From: Paraescarpia echinospica
Taxonomy: Eukaryota; Annelida; Polychaeta; Sabellida; Siboglinidae
NCBI GenBank assembly: GCA_020002185.1
Contig: CM034544.1
Coordinates: 1,989,714 to 2,053,713, forward strand
Direction: 5' to 3'
DNA: 64,000 bases
Of this stretch, positions 11,980-23,334 are shown in pieces. The notes below the pieces were generated by a model that did not search any database, was not told the DNA's origin, and worked only from the letters and a program-made list of their open reading frames with translations. Position 1 is the stretch's first letter, and each line of letters begins with the position of its first letter. The translations under genes were made by a program, and so were the position numbers.

Positions 11980-12440
11980 CATGCACTCCCATATACACAC
12001 GCACACGCACGCGCACATGCAGACACGCACATTCACTCTCACACACACACACGCACGCACACGCACACGCATACATAAAGACACACTGTCACTCGCCATC
12101 ACGCACAAACGCATGCACGCACACAGACACACAAGCGACCGCGCGCACATACTGACATACCCACACATACGCACATTCACTCTCACACACGGACGCGCAC
12201 GCACACACTGCCACTCGCCGTCACGCACACACGCAAGCACGCACGCAGACGTATACGCGCGCGCGCGCGCGCACACACACACTCACACACTAACGCTCTC
12301 TCACAAACACGCGCGCGCTCGCTCGGTCAAACGCGTTGACGATCGCACATAGGCACACAAACATGCATGCACATATGCACGCGCACACAAACACACATAA
12401 ACACAGACACACACACGCACGCACGCACCCTTGACCGCAT
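11980..12440. repeat. Long CA/CG-rich cryptic microsatellite
   Basis: This is a 460-bp stretch of CACACA, CGCACG and GCGCGC tracts. It keeps reading frames open on both strands (Thr/His-rich or Cys/Val-rich translations), which are artefacts of the dinucleotide bias. The (CG)n piece at 12258-12272 could adopt left-handed DNA. Confidence 0.9.
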
Positions 12441-13369
12441 ACGTAAACACAGTATTCAAGTATGTCATTAGTATATTCAACAATTGTGGTATAGCTATTT
12501 ATAGTGCTCGTCACTCTCTGACGTTCGGCTTGACCTGACATTGACAACGACAAGGCAAAATAGGCTTTTTGCTTGCGACAGTTGTAACCGGAAAGGCCAA
12601 ACAGAGTGTACACCCTTTATGAAGTTGTATGATCGTTCAACATACAATTTAGCACAATACTAAATTACTTAGTATGAGTCGGAGTCACGGCAGGAGATAA
12701 GCTATAATTTAAAATATATACACCGTTGTTTAGACATCCATTGCATGCACTCATCAACGCCAGTAACAAAGGCCACAATTCATAGACTGGTCTGTGTCAG
12801 AATCAATGAGTGACGCCAGTTGGAGTCTTTGAGGCATGACCGGCGCAACCAGTGAGGCCTGACCAGCGGTCTTTCATGAGCCATATATGCAGGCTGTAAA
12901 GCGACAATAAAACACCCCAATGAAAGAATACAGATTGTCCTGATATAAAATATACCCTGGCGACACGTTGCCTCCTTGTATCGATGGAAGGTATATACTG
13001 GATGCCTTGCCTGGAATAGTTAAGATTAAATGGTGATTTGAAAACTTCTTTTGAAAAGGTTAATATGGCATATTTGCTAGTTGGGAAAGAAAGCCGAACA
13101 CAGGTCCAGTATAAAATTGCGTTTATGCCTTTGGATATAAGTAATTCTAGAGAATGCCCAACATGTCGAGTAATGGAACATGAACCAGCTTACAAACAGG
13201 TGCTCTGAAATGTGACCTTATCATTTTACAAATAAAATTGTAGGCATAATTCGGCAAGCTAAATATGCAATATAAGTATTGTAATAAAAAACCACTAAGT
13301 TATTTTGTTGCTCTCCTCCTTGTTCCCTGGTGTATAGGGGTGATGGTCAAGTACAGTAAAGCTGTGTCT
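12441..13369. other. Unassigned stretch
   Basis: I see no gene or structured repeat in this stretch. Confidence 0.4.
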
Positions 13370-13905
13370 TTTCCTTCCATAGTTTTCTGTCCATCGCTCC
13401 CTCTCTCCATCTTTTATCCTCCCCTGATCTTCTCATATGATCATATCCCTCCTCAAGCAGTCCTCCCATCTGAGCAGTGACCTTCACCTTTTCCAGTGTC
13501 CTTTATGTTGTTCCGCTCTGCATTCTTTGCTATTTTTCCTGCATCCACCCTTGTCAATTGGCCTGCCCATCACATCCGGCTTCTCCGTAATCCTCCTGTT
13601 ACACTGCGTTGCATTCCATCCTTTTTTCTCAGCTCATTCGTCCTTTTTCTGTCTACCCTCTTTGTTCTTGTTATTCTTCTAACCCAAGTGTTCTCACAAA
13701 GTTGCAGCTTCTGTTGTTCTGTCAATGCCACTGTCACCAGGTCAAATAGGCATGCCGTTGTAACAGGAAATCTCAGGAATTTCCCTTTCAGCTGGTTCGA
13801 CATTTTTTATGTCCGTCATAACTCCCTCTACCATTATCCAAGCTTTCGCTCTTTTTTTGTATTCGGCGTCGCACCGCCACATCTGAACGCCCATCCGCCG
13901 TAACC
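13370..13905 (-). pseudogene. LINE reverse transcriptase C-terminal fragment
   Basis: The minus strand at 13700-13570 reads CENTWVRRITRTKRVDRKRT and then SVTGGLRRSRM. This is the conserved region after the RT domain in RTE-like and related LINE proteins (C-N-x-W-V-R-R-I, then L-x-x-G-x-L-x-R-S-R-x-x-W-A-G-H). Flanking sequence shows broken related coding. The fragment abuts the 3' end of the CR1-like copy 2 at about 13921, so CR1 may have inserted next to or into it. Confidence 0.65.
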
Positions 13906-14021
13906 ATTCAAGATTTATCAATATTTAACAAGATTTAACAAGATTGCCATCCAGAGAATTAACTCTAGATGGCAGGTGGACAAGGAAGCCCTTTGGCTTA
14001 TCGAGAGTCCAACCCTTTTAT

Positions 14022-16901
14022 CTACATATATCCAGCCCTTCTGAGGTATGTGTCGATTTTATTTTTAAACATATTCACACTACTAGCACCCACACAATCA
14101 TCAGATAATCTGTTCCAATCATTCACAGTCCTTTGTGAAAATGAGAACTTTCTCACGTCTAATCTACACTGCTCCTTTACTAATGTAACTTCATGTCCTC
14201 TAGTCTTTCTATCTTTCTTAACTGAAAAAAACATATTTCTATCAATATTTTCATAACCATTCAATATTTTAAACACTTCTATCTGATCTCCTCTCAATCT
14301 CCTGGTCTCTAGTGTTGTTAAACCACATTCTTTTAGGCGTTTTTCATAACTAAGATCCCTCAGTTTTTGCATCATTTTAGTCGCTCTCCTCTGTACTCTT
14401 TCTAGCATATCTATGTCCTTCTTGCGGTATGGCCTCCACTCTTGTATACAATATTCTAAATGAGGCCTAACTATTGTTTTGTACAGCGGTATTATTAGTT
14501 CTTTTTCTTTATATGCTATATTTCGCCTAATCAATCCAATGATTTGATTTCCCTTTGAAGCTGCAATTCCACACTGCTCTGAAACCTTCATGTCAGCACT
14601 AATTGTCAGCCCTAAGTCTTTTTCTTTTACAGTAGTACTTAGTACAGTTCCCCCCATTGTATATTCTACATATTCGTTCCCATGTCCTGTGTGAAGGCAT
14701 TTACATTTCCCAAAATTGAACAACATTTGCCACTTTTCAGACCATTTAATCAACCTGTCAAGATCATCTTGTAAATGCTGTCTTTCCCCATCAATTTTAA
14801 TCCTTCTAAACACTTTTGTATCATCTGCAAATTTCAACACCTTGCTAGCTATATCATCGTCCAAATCGTTTATATATATTAAGAATAATATAGGTCCCAG
14901 TACTGATCCCTGTGGAACCCCTCTCAAAACTGATTTCCAGTTTGAAGCCTCCCCATCAACAACTACCCGTTGTCTTCTGTCAATCAGCCATTTTTCTATC
15001 CAGTTAATTATATCATTTCCTATGCCATGGGCTTTTAGTTTAAGCAGTAATCTCTGATGTGGCACTTTGTCGAAAGCTTTTTGAAAATCTAAGTAGATGA
15101 TATCTACTGGTGATCCATCATCTACCCACTTAGTGATATCTTCCAAAAAACATAACATATTTGTTAAGCATGACCTCGCTTTTAGAAACCCATGTTGAGA
15201 TGGGTTTATCAAGTTATGTTTAACAAGAAAATCCACCATGTGATCTTTAATTAGTCTTTCTAATAATTTACAAATCACTGATGTTAAACTCACTGGTCTA
15301 TAGTTCTCTGACTTGTTTCTCGAACCTTTTTTGAATAACGGTATAATGTTTGCTTTTTTCCATTCTAAAGGAACCACTCCCTCTTCTAATGACAAGTTGA
15401 AAACTGTTGCAAGTGGTATGCTAATTTGTTCTACAATTTCCACTAGTAGTTTGGGTGGAATACCATCCACTCCAGGTGATTTATTTTCCTTCATAGCCCT
15501 AATTTTCTTAGCTACCATTTCTGGGGTTACAATTAACTGTCTTAAATAGTCTGATTCTGCCCCTTTGAACTTAGCCTCTGGTACTGGCAGTGAACTAGTG
15601 TCTTCTCTGGTAAACACTGAACTAAAATACTAATTCAGGTCTTCTGCCATTAAGAATCCTTCTGATATTATATTTCCAGCACTATCTTCTAGAGGACCGA
15701 CCTCATCCTGAACTTTCTGTTTGCTTCGAACATACGCATAAAAACTCTTGCAGTCATGTTTTATATTACAAGCTAATTTATGTTCATAGCTTTTCTTTGA
15801 ATTTCTAATTTCAGCTGTAGCTTGGTTTAGTGCTTCTTTATAAATGTTGTAGTCTTCGTCATTTCCAGTATGTCTATATGACTTCCACATCATTTGTTTA
15901 TACTAAATTTTTCTAATGGCTTCTTTCGATAAGTATTTCTTTCTGGTCCGTTTCCCTTGTTTTTTGAAGGGAACAAATTTATCTACGATGCACTCTATTT
16001 CATTCTTTAAGATATTCCAGCATTCTGTTGCTGTCTTATTCTTCAGTGCATTATTCCAGTCTATCTTTGCTAAATATTTCCTCATTTCCTTATATCTTCC
16101 TTTGTGGAAATTTTTCCTGAACTGCTTTTTATTATTTCTTTCTGATTTTACTTTGATGTGATCACTACTTCCCAGAGGCTCATATAATTTAACATTGTCA
16201 ACTAATTCATTCTGTGAGGACAAAACTAAGTCTAACACATTCTCTCCCCTGGTTGGTTCTAGCACATGTTGAGAAAGGAAACTATCTTGTGCTAAAACTA
16301 AAAACTTGTGGTCCTCACTACCCATACTCTGTAGAGATTTCCATTTTATATGCCCATGGTTAAAATCCCCCATAGTAACACAGTCCCGTTTGCTCACTTC
16401 CCTTATAGCGTTTTGTATTTTTTCATTCTCTTCTATGCTTATGTTTGGACTTCGATAAATTAATCCAACCGTTAACGTTGAGTTTCCTGTAACTATGTTA
16501 CACCAAACAGCTTCTTCGCAATCTGCTTCTCTGTCTAATTTTATTTCATAAGCCTGGATAGATTCTTTAATATATAAAATAACTCCACCTCCCCTTCTTC
16601 CTATTCTATCTTTCCTAAACATTACATATTCTGTCAGTCCCAATTCGGCATCTGATATATCGGTGGTTGCCCATGATTCGGTTATACCTATTATGTGAGG
16701 GTCAATATCTTCTACCATAATGTTTAGTTCATTTCTTTTGTTTACTATACTCCTTGCATTTAAACAAACACATTTATACCCAGCTTCAGAACAGTTTTCC
16801 AGACTGTTCTTTGCTGAATTATTTTTGCTGCCTTTATCTATACCTCCAGTTTCAGGCTTCTCTGCGAGTCCCCCCTGCGAATTTAGTTTAAATAGATGCA
16901 A
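14022..16901 (-). pseudogene. LINE ORF2: APE endonuclease plus reverse transcriptase
   Basis: The endonuclease half (16901-15903) shows CLNARSIVNKRNEL, GITESWATT, RKDRIGRRGGGVILY, MGDFNHGHIKW and LGSSDHIKV, the blocks of APE-like LINE endonucleases. An in-frame 18-bp deletion removes six residues after SSDH compared with copy 3. The RT half (15893-14022) holds YRPVSLTSVICK, YLDFQKAFDKVPH, GVPQGSVLGPIL and KFADDTKVFRR, then the C-terminal HLEYCIQEWRPYRKKDI region. Two substitutions make in-frame stops: TAG at about 15903 (copy 3 has Lys) and TAG at about 15631 (copy 3 has Glu). Apart from these the ~960-codon frame is continuous. The protein would nick the target and copy element RNA there. 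Confidence 0.92.
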
Positions 16902-18185
16902 CCTGTCCCACTGTCAACAGATCGCAGCAGATTCTCTGAGAATACTGCTGCCCCTTTCCACTTAGATGGAGGCCATCTCTCATGTACATATCTTCTCTCC
17001 CAACAAAGTACCCCCATAAATCTATGAATCCCACTCCCTCTTCCTCACACATCTGCTCAACTAGTGCGTTGATCGCCATCCTCTTACATTTTCTGTATCT
17101 TGCCCCCCTTCCTCCCATTACTGGCAAAATTCCTGAGAGAATAACATGTTCCACTTTTGTCTTCTTTAGCTTCCTCACTAGATGTCTGTACTTCTGAACT
17201 ATCCCAGTTGTTCCCTCCTTGTCTGCATTGTTTGTCCCAACGTGTACTAGTATAGACCCTCCCTTGCCATGCCCCAATACCTTCTCTACCCTTTCGGTTA
17301 CATGCTCTATCCTAGCCCCCGGTAGACATACAACAACGTCCTTCCCCTCGCATATAGTCTTGTCTGTTTTTCTCAGAATTGAATCGCCCATAAACACTCT
17401 CTCTTTTCTCCTTGCCCCCTCAATCATTGCCTCGGAGTAGCTCCTCCGGTTTGCATATGTCTGGTTGTTGTCTTTTCCTCTTGTCGTCTTCTCTCCTGTC
17501 ACATTCTCTTCCATTCCCTTCTTTCATGTCGCGTTTTCTCTTGTCCCCTTTCCTCCTGTCATCTTCTCTTCTAGCACATTTACTCTCACTTCCTTTCGTC
17601 CCTTCTTCTTTCCTCCCATCACATTTTCTTCTCTCCTCTCCCGTCCCTTTTCCCCGGCTACCTCCTTCACTACGGTCACTTTCTCCCCTGTCACCTTCAC
17701 GCCTGTCATGTTTTCTGTTTTTTGCTGAACACTCTGTCTTCTTCCATCAGTCTTCTGTCTCACAGTCTTACCAACTGCCTCTGTGGTAACTACCTCTTCA
17801 CCACCTGTATTGCTGTCGTGTCTCTCTTCGTTCTCTACAGTCTGACTACCTGCTGATCTATCCCCACTGGCCCGTTTTCTTTTCCTCTGCCGAACATTTT
17901 TCCTCCGTCCCTCTGTTTTCTCAATGTCTTGTTCCTTCACACCGGTCACCTTCCTTCCTCTCAGTCTCCTTTCTTCAGTCTCCGTGTCACAACTCTGCTC
18001 CTTCTGTGTTGTAGAATTCTAAACTCTCTCCGCGTCATCCCTCTCTGCTCCATCTATTTCTATGTTGAGTCTCGCCTCCATCTCCTTCACTATATCCGTC
18101 AACTTACACACCTCCTTCATCAGACATTCCACCCTCAAACATCCCATACACCGAAATGTGAATCCGTCATCTTTGGTCTCTGCCC
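16888..18185 (-). pseudogene. LINE ORF1 with SGNH esterase domain
   Basis: ORF1 begins with a partial cysteine segment (FRCMGCLRVECLMKEVCKLT, about 18155-18095). It continues into a basic, charged low-complexity region of VTGEKV-like repeats and ends in an SGNH hydrolase domain from about 17410: VFMGDSILRKTDK (block I, Ser of GDS), GARIEHV (block II Gly), VHVGTNNADKEG (block III, GTN) and MYMRDGLHLSGKG (block V, D-G-L-H). All four catalytic blocks are present. Two in-frame nonsense codons break it, TAG at 18019-18021 and TGA at 17524-17526, with the frame otherwise unshifted. CR1-type ORF1 esterases are thought to aid RNP handling or membrane association. The TAA at 16888-16890 lies inside the start of ORF2, which uses another frame. 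Confidence 0.85.
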
Positions 18186-18194
18186 ATGATTTTG

Positions 18195-18650
18195 GACATC
18201 ATGGGCATCCTCCAAGGTACACAAAGCCGTCCACTTGCTTAATTTCTTTTATCCAACCTGATGTCCAATTCCTCTCTGTGTTGTCCAACCCACATCACTG
18301 TCTTATCCAGGATCATTCTCAGACCCTGTTTCTTGAACACCCTGTTCTACTCGTCCAACATGTCTTGTAGCTCTTGTTTGCTTTCGGTTTCTTTGGCCAG
18401 ATCGTCTCTTTTTGATAACATCCTTCGTGCTGATCTTCCTGCTCTTTACTTCCATCACCATGATAATATTAATGGGTTTAGGGCACTTCCTTGTCTCAAA
18501 TCGATGTTAAATGGAAACTCTTCCGACATCCCAGATCCAGCCACATCTTTCAGTGCATTTACATTTGAGCCCACAATTGTATTATCCAGATCATCCCACT
18601 GATACATATTGACTGTCCTGGTTTGGCTCCGGCACATGTCACAACACAAT
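18195..18650 (-). pseudogene. RT fragment of a second LINE type
   Basis: The minus strand reads FPFNIDLRQGSALNPLI at 18520-18465, then RDDLAKETESKQELQDMLDE at about 18400-18345, then WTTQRGIGHQ and a VYLGG-like end near 18210. This is the RT order of RTE/L1-like elements (v-x-x-G-L-R-Q-G-S-A-L-S-P, FADD, YLGG). The FADD box is damaged (KRDDLA) and several frames are needed. It borders the 5' limit of CR1-like copy 2. Confidence 0.6.
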
Positions 18651-18925
18651 GTCAACCAATGCACGCTATAGAGCAAGAGAACACTAACATACAAACAAAT
18701 ACGTTAACACCACCATTGTATTATCCAGATCATCCCACTGATACATAACGACTGTCCTGGTTTGGCCACGGCACATGTCACAACACAATGTCAACCAATG
18801 CACGCTATAGAGCAAGAGAACACTAACATACAAACAAATACGTTAACACCACCATTGTATTATCCAGATCATCCCACTGATACATAATGACTGTCCTGGT
18901 TTGGCCACGGCACATGTCACAACAC
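18576..18925. repeat. 139-bp tandem repeat, about 2.5 copies
   Basis: ATTGTATTATCCAGATCATC recurs at 18576, 18715 and 18854, exactly 139 bp apart. The first unit lies at the edge of the LINE RT fragment, so a piece of RT coding sequence was captured in the tandem duplication. Confidence 0.92.
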
Positions 18926-19853
18926 AATTTACAATGTTTGCGCACGAACGCCGCGTCGAACGGCATACCTGCTGCTGACCTCTAACTGCACCGCAAAAGG
19001 TGTGACGTAGCATTCAAATGCCATCGCGTAACTTTTTGCCGTCACGTTGCGCTTAATTGGGTTAGCTAAAGGTGTCTATTATGATCTACATTGCGCTGAC
19101 AGTGACATGACGCCTCTGTGAAGTAAATTTTCCAAAATAATTCAATCTAAGATACGTGTATTGAACTTGGACTAACACAAACAATGTCTTATAATTTTAA
19201 TATTATAGCGGTGGTGGTCATGCTTCTATATTTCCGTCTATGGCACAATCTAACAGTAAGACGTGGTTTTCCAGAACAGGAGGGCTCGTGTTAATCCGAT
19301 CCTCCGTGTTGTGGTCACCTTTCCCAGTTATCTTCTCCACCTGTGTTGATGGTCCGTCTAACGGCAAGGATGCGCGTTCAACAGAACAAGAGGGTGTCTG
19401 CAGTGTCAGGATGTGACATGTGTTATGCACTGGTTAGGATGAATGGTTACATATAATTAAGATATAGTAACGGTAAACAACATATGCTACTAAACTAACC
19501 TAACGCACAGTTCAAAATTGCGTTAATCGTCATTCGTTTATTAAAATGTAACGCTGTTCGCATTTAATATAATTGTCACATTGTTATAAACAGTTCCACC
19601 CAAGGCTAACCAGATCTTTGTCAATATTATGCGGTGTCTGTGTCTCTATCACTGTCAGACACAACATGTTCTCGGTCGTTTATTGAGTGCGTGGTGAGAG
19701 ATTGCTGTTCGAGCACGGTATTGTTCCGAGATATTCGTGGCTGACAGTCCATCCCGTGGCTCACCTAGTCGGATGTCCGATGTCCTGCCACTGTTATTGT
19801 CATTCTGCGTGTGCGTTGTTTGTATTTGGTGATGAGGTCGACCACATTTGGCG
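18926..19853. other. Unassigned stretch
   Basis: Mixed-composition DNA with CpG-containing patches near 18950-19040 and 19680-19850. I recognise no gene or repeat. Confidence 0.4.
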
Positions 19854-19859
19854 GTCGTG

Positions 19860-20148
19860 TGTTACAACCGATACTGTAATAATCGACTGATAATGTAATA
19901 AGTGCTCGACACTGTCATAAAATCAACCGATAATGTAATAAGTGCCTGATATTGTAATACAATCAACCGATAACGTAATAAAACTTCTTGCCCGATACTG
20001 TAATATTTTTTGACTGATAATGTAATAATTTGTTCTTGCCCGATAATGTAATAATTTTTGACTGATAATGTAAGAATATAGAAATTTCTAGTCGATTTCG
20101 TGGATTTCTCAGACTTAGTACATTTCGTCCATTTCGCCTGTCATGTTT
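19860..20148 (+). repeat. Left terminal inverted repeat
   Basis: It matches the reverse complement of 22402-22714 with scattered differences and small indels. It holds about ten CGATACTGTAATAA or TGATAATGTAATAA motifs at 17-35 bp spacing, often followed by GTGC or TCGAC, then ends in TTTCGTGGATTTCTC and TTTCGTCCATTTCGCC. Confidence 0.9.
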
Positions 20149-20269
20149 TTGATGAATAGTTTTTAATCACATTATGCTCGGCCTGGCCTGGGATTAAAAT
20201 TAAGCTTCCGGGTCGGGTCAGGCGTGAACTATTGTTACGGGGCTGTGTCTTGTCTGTTAGGTGCGGACC

Positions 20270-20800
20270 GGTGTAGGACGCTCAAAACGTTACCCCGCTG
20301 AAAAAACATTACGGTAGTGTTTAGAGCGTACCATAAAAACACCACTATACCTACATACGCTCAAAACACTACACAATCTCAAAACATTACCGTCAGTATA
20401 TTTTACAAGGCAAAATAAATAATTAATGTAAATGGCATAAATATGAATTATGTTTAATGCTATTATTATAATGAGTTATGGTTTGGGTTAGTTATCGTTG
20501 AGGTTGAGGTTAATAATAGCTTAATCGTTGGAACTAGTCAGACGACGGGAATAAATAGTTAGTGTGATATTCACTCGACTGGAATAAATAATTATTCATT
20601 ATTGTTAAGATTATTATTAGTTATGGTTGTTGTCAATCGTGGTAGGTTAGAATTATATATAACACAGTCATTATTACCAATCAAACAATAAGAATAAATA
20701 GTTAATGTGAAATATCCTTATTAATTATATTAAAGTTATTATCATTAGCTATGTTTGGGGTTAGAGTGATCGTTGGAACCAATCAGACGACGAGAATACA
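20270..20800. repeat. Internal short repeats of the long-TIR element
   Basis: CTCAAAACGTTACC, CTCAAAACACTAC and CTCAAAACATTACC recur at 20280-20390. Farther on, an ATCGTTGGAAC...CAGACGACGRGAATA segment occurs near 20524 and again near 20769, marking a diverged duplication about 245 bp apart. Confidence 0.6.
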
Positions 20801-20913
20801 TATACATACACCATACTAGACCTGAACCATCTAGTGTACGGAGACCTCACTAATCCGTGACAAGCTGACAGTGATGACGATGGCAGAGGAGGGGGGTTAG
20901 TAGACAGTGATGA

Positions 20914-21429
20914 CGAGGACAGAAGAGGGGGTTAGTAGACAGTGATGACGAGGACAGAGGAGGGGGGTTAGTAGAGAGTGATGACGAGGACAGGGAAGGA
21001 GGGTTTTCTGACAGTGAAGACGAGGACAGAGGAGGGGGGTTAGTAGAGAGTTATGACGAGGACAGGGGAGGAGGGTTATCTGACAGTGATGACGAGGACA
21101 GGAGAGGAGGGTTATCTGACAGTGATGACGAGGACAGGGGAGGAGGGTTATCTGACAGTGATGACGAGGAAAGGGGAGGAGGGTTATCTGACAGTGATGA
21201 CGAGTACAGAGGAGGAGGGATAGTAAACAGTGAGAAAGAACATATTGAAGACAGATCAGTTGACAATAAATCAAAGATCGACGATTTACCGGACTTAGAT
21301 GATAGTGACGATGACAGGACTAGAACAAGTCACGAAGTTTTTGAAATTACTCGCAGCCAAACGGTACACATAGATGATGATGGTGGTGATGGTGGTGGTG
21401 ATGACCTAATGAACAACCCGCTGCGTTAA
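20914..21429 (+). CDS. Acidic 12-residue-repeat reading frame in the long-TIR element
   Basis: A 171-codon open stretch on the plus strand ends at TAA 21427-21429. It encodes about eight tandem units of a DSDDEDRGGGLS-type dodecapeptide, then a less repetitive acidic tail with DLPDLDDSDDDRTRTSHEV, FEITRSQTVHIDDDGGDGGG and DDLMNNPLR. No ATG lies at its start, and an upstream unit is out of frame by one base, so it would need splicing or is a broken exon. Most units keep the 36-bp period in frame, which suggests past coding. Acidic N-termini occur in several transposases, but nothing here identifies a family. The minus strand is open too (Pro/Cys/His-rich), probably only by repeat bias. Confidence 0.4.
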   Translation, partial: RGQKRGLVDSDDEDRGGGLVESDDEDREGGFSDSEDEDRGGGLVESYDEDRGGGLSDSDDEDRRGGLSDSDDEDRGGGLSDSDDEERGGGLSDSDDEYRGGGIVNSEKEHIEDRSVDNKSKIDDLPDLDDSDDDRTRTSHEVFEITRSQTVHIDDDGGDGGGDDLMNNPLR

Positions 21430-21788
21430 TTTCACGATGACGTCGTTTTTTGGTTTTGTTTTGTGTCGTTTGACGCAGGACGTGTGCAATTGTAATCTCG
21501 TCACTTTATGACCTTATTTATTTTCAGTCATGAATGTGCCAATAATAACCGCATCATTATTATCATTACTTAGTTTTTATACTTAGTTTTCTGATGCACA
21601 TATCGTTAATTTATCTGCGAATAATGACGACAATATAATTTTAGTCATTTGTGTAATTATGTTTTCCAAGTTGTCTTTATTTTTTCTGCGAGTATGATGG
21701 CAAGTTTACTCTCGTGACCTAATTATGTGATCTGCAATTGTAATGTCCGTAATTCTAGCAATAGGCTTACAATTTAATGTCAGAACAT

Positions 21789-22096
21789 ACCCAGGGGCAG
21801 TGGCGCGGGAACGAAATTCATATTGGGGGGTGGCTACCGGAGGGGGTGCTTTGGAAAAAAATTCGCCTCCGCACCGCCTATTATTGGGGTGAGGGCAAAA
21901 AACCATATGTCTGCCCTCCAATTGCACACACCTTTTACAGTCGACAAAAATACACATTAATCGTCTAATATAATTTACATTTCCACCCGCCATTGACGCT
22001 CGCCACAAAAACAAACACTCACGCTCTACAAGAAAAAACGGAGAAGTTCCAGGGGCAGCTGCCCCCATCCTCCTGTTCCCGCGCCTGTGCCTAGGC
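21789..22096. mobile_element. Nested MITE-like insert with GGCGCGGGAAC termini
   Basis: The left end CAGGGGCAGTGGCGCGGGAAC-like sequence (from 21792) is inverted at the right end as GTTCCCGCGCCTGTGCCTAGG (to 22095). The interior is about 310 bp, GC-richer than its host and non-coding. I could not fix a target duplication. Confidence 0.55.
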
Positions 22097-22401
22097 TTGG
22101 TATAGTTATTAACAGTTTACGTTGAAACTTTAAATAATACTACGAAATAAAATGTATTTTTTTCTATCTGAGTGGAAATTGTTACTGTTTAATTTATTAT
22201 AATTACGCTCAAGATCATTACTAAAAATACAATAGACTTATCATTGTAGATATGCAAGGAGTTAGAGAGTTGGTGGAGCTGCTAGACAAATCAGTTTCCA
22301 ATTTGTGTCACAATTTGTTTATTTCAGGTATTGCGACTATTTACGTGTCAATGTGAAGAACGACAGCGCATGTTCTGATTATAAAGTCATCTGTCGAATT
22401 G

Positions 22402-22714
22402 CGAAATGGACGAAATGGACGAAACGGATGAAATGGATTAAGTCCAAGAAATCAACGAAATCCACGAAATCGAGTAAATTCAAATGAAATTTCTATGTTA
22501 TTACATTATCGGTCAAAGTTATTACATTATCGGGCAGGGACACGTTATTACATTATAAGTCAAAACATATTGCAGTATCGGGCAGGAGGTTTATTACGTT
22601 ATCTGTTGATTTTATTACAATATCGGGCACTCATTACATTATCGGTTATCGATTTATTACAGTATCGCGCACTTATTACATTATCAGTCGATTATTACAG
22701 TATCGGTTGTAACA
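22402..22714 (-). repeat. Right terminal inverted repeat
   Basis: Inverted partner of 19860-20148. On the plus strand the motif reads TTATTACATTATCGG. The inner part is an ATGGACGAAATGGACGAAAC-type run. Confidence 0.9.
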
Positions 22715-22721
22715 GTCGTGC

Positions 22722-23334
22722 GTCTGTGCTAATTGCAATATACCATTGCTTTTCCCGTTACAACGATACATTCCACCACCAAATCCAATCAAATCGTTCA
22801 CCATGTCAACAAATCCACCTTCAGCTGAAAATAAACTTAATGCCATTTCAATATTCCAAAAGACACTGTCCGTGAAGACACCATGAAATACTATCATTCG
22901 CATCATATTTGTATATTCCCTTAACACAGCGTGTGCAAATGGAACTCTGTGTTCACCACTGGGATCTGCCCAGCGCCTAGAAAACTATGAACTATGTATA
23001 TTAGAAAAACAAGAACCGCAAGTTGTTCTTGTAATTCAAATATTGTATTTATATGAACATGATTACTTCAACATTGTGTGTATGAAGTGTTCGGTAAGAT
23101 GTGTTGCTCTCTTCTGGTAGCAACGTAAATCGGGTTTCTTCTTCATATTTACTACAGCAGCTCACATTAAATGTTAGGTGCCACGTGACTGTCATTCCTG
23201 CACACTGCATTTAATAAAAAAAAATGGATTCATTTACTCTGAACGTGTTGGGTTAGACACAAAGAACACGTTTTATGTTGCGTAGAAGCTGATATATATG
23301 AATAATACATGGACGCCTTTAAAAAACAAGAAGG
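22722..23334. other. Unassigned flank of the long-TIR element
   Basis: AT-rich, with a run of A at 23216-23223. No gene is visible. Confidence 0.4.

Larger units (their letters stand above)
13921..18185 (-). mobile_element. CR1/L2-like LINE, copy 2 (near full length)
   Basis: This is the most complete LINE of its family here. Reading leftward it has ORF1 (18185-16888), ORF2 with endonuclease and RT (16901-14022), a short 3' UTR and a tail of two CTTGTTAAAT decamers. The family joins an SGNH-esterase ORF1 to an APE-type endonuclease-RT ORF2, the plan of CR1/L2-clade LINEs. Only point stops and small in-frame deletions break it, so it is fairly young. The 5' UTR is absent or unrecognised. Confidence 0.92.
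19860..22714. mobile_element. Unclassified long-TIR DNA transposon with 6-bp target duplication
   Basis: The two ends are inverted copies of each other over about 290-310 bp, both starting TGTTACAACCGATACTGTAA. GTCGTG immediately flanks both ends (19854-19859 and 22715-22720), a perfect 6-bp target-site duplication. Each arm holds about ten copies of a YGATAMTGTAATAA motif and, farther in, a stretch of repeated ATTTCGTSS words. The interior has an acidic-repeat reading frame, internal duplications and a nested MITE-like insert. I recognise no transposase, so it may be non-autonomous or of an undescribed type. Confidence 0.85.

Noticed and set aside
11888..12613. Open frames of 100-150 codons on both strands (Thr/His-rich and Cys/Val-rich)
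   Set aside because: They lie in CACACA/CGCACG microsatellite DNA, where stop codons are rare on either strand. No domain or start context supports a gene.
13265..13682. Hydrophobic plus-strand frames near 13265-13903
   Set aside because: They are antisense to a LINE coding fragment on the minus strand.
14716..15057. Plus-strand frames of 70-115 codons inside the LINE copies (also 1691-2023, 15313-15549, 52735-53076, 53332-53568)
   Set aside because: They are antisense shadows of the reverse transcriptase and recur in each copy with the same sequence.
20897..21274. Minus-strand Pro/Cys/His repeat frame (CPRHHCQITLLP units)
   Set aside because: It is the antisense of the acidic-repeat frame. 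The 36-bp period leaves both strands open, and only the plus strand continues into non-repetitive sequence.
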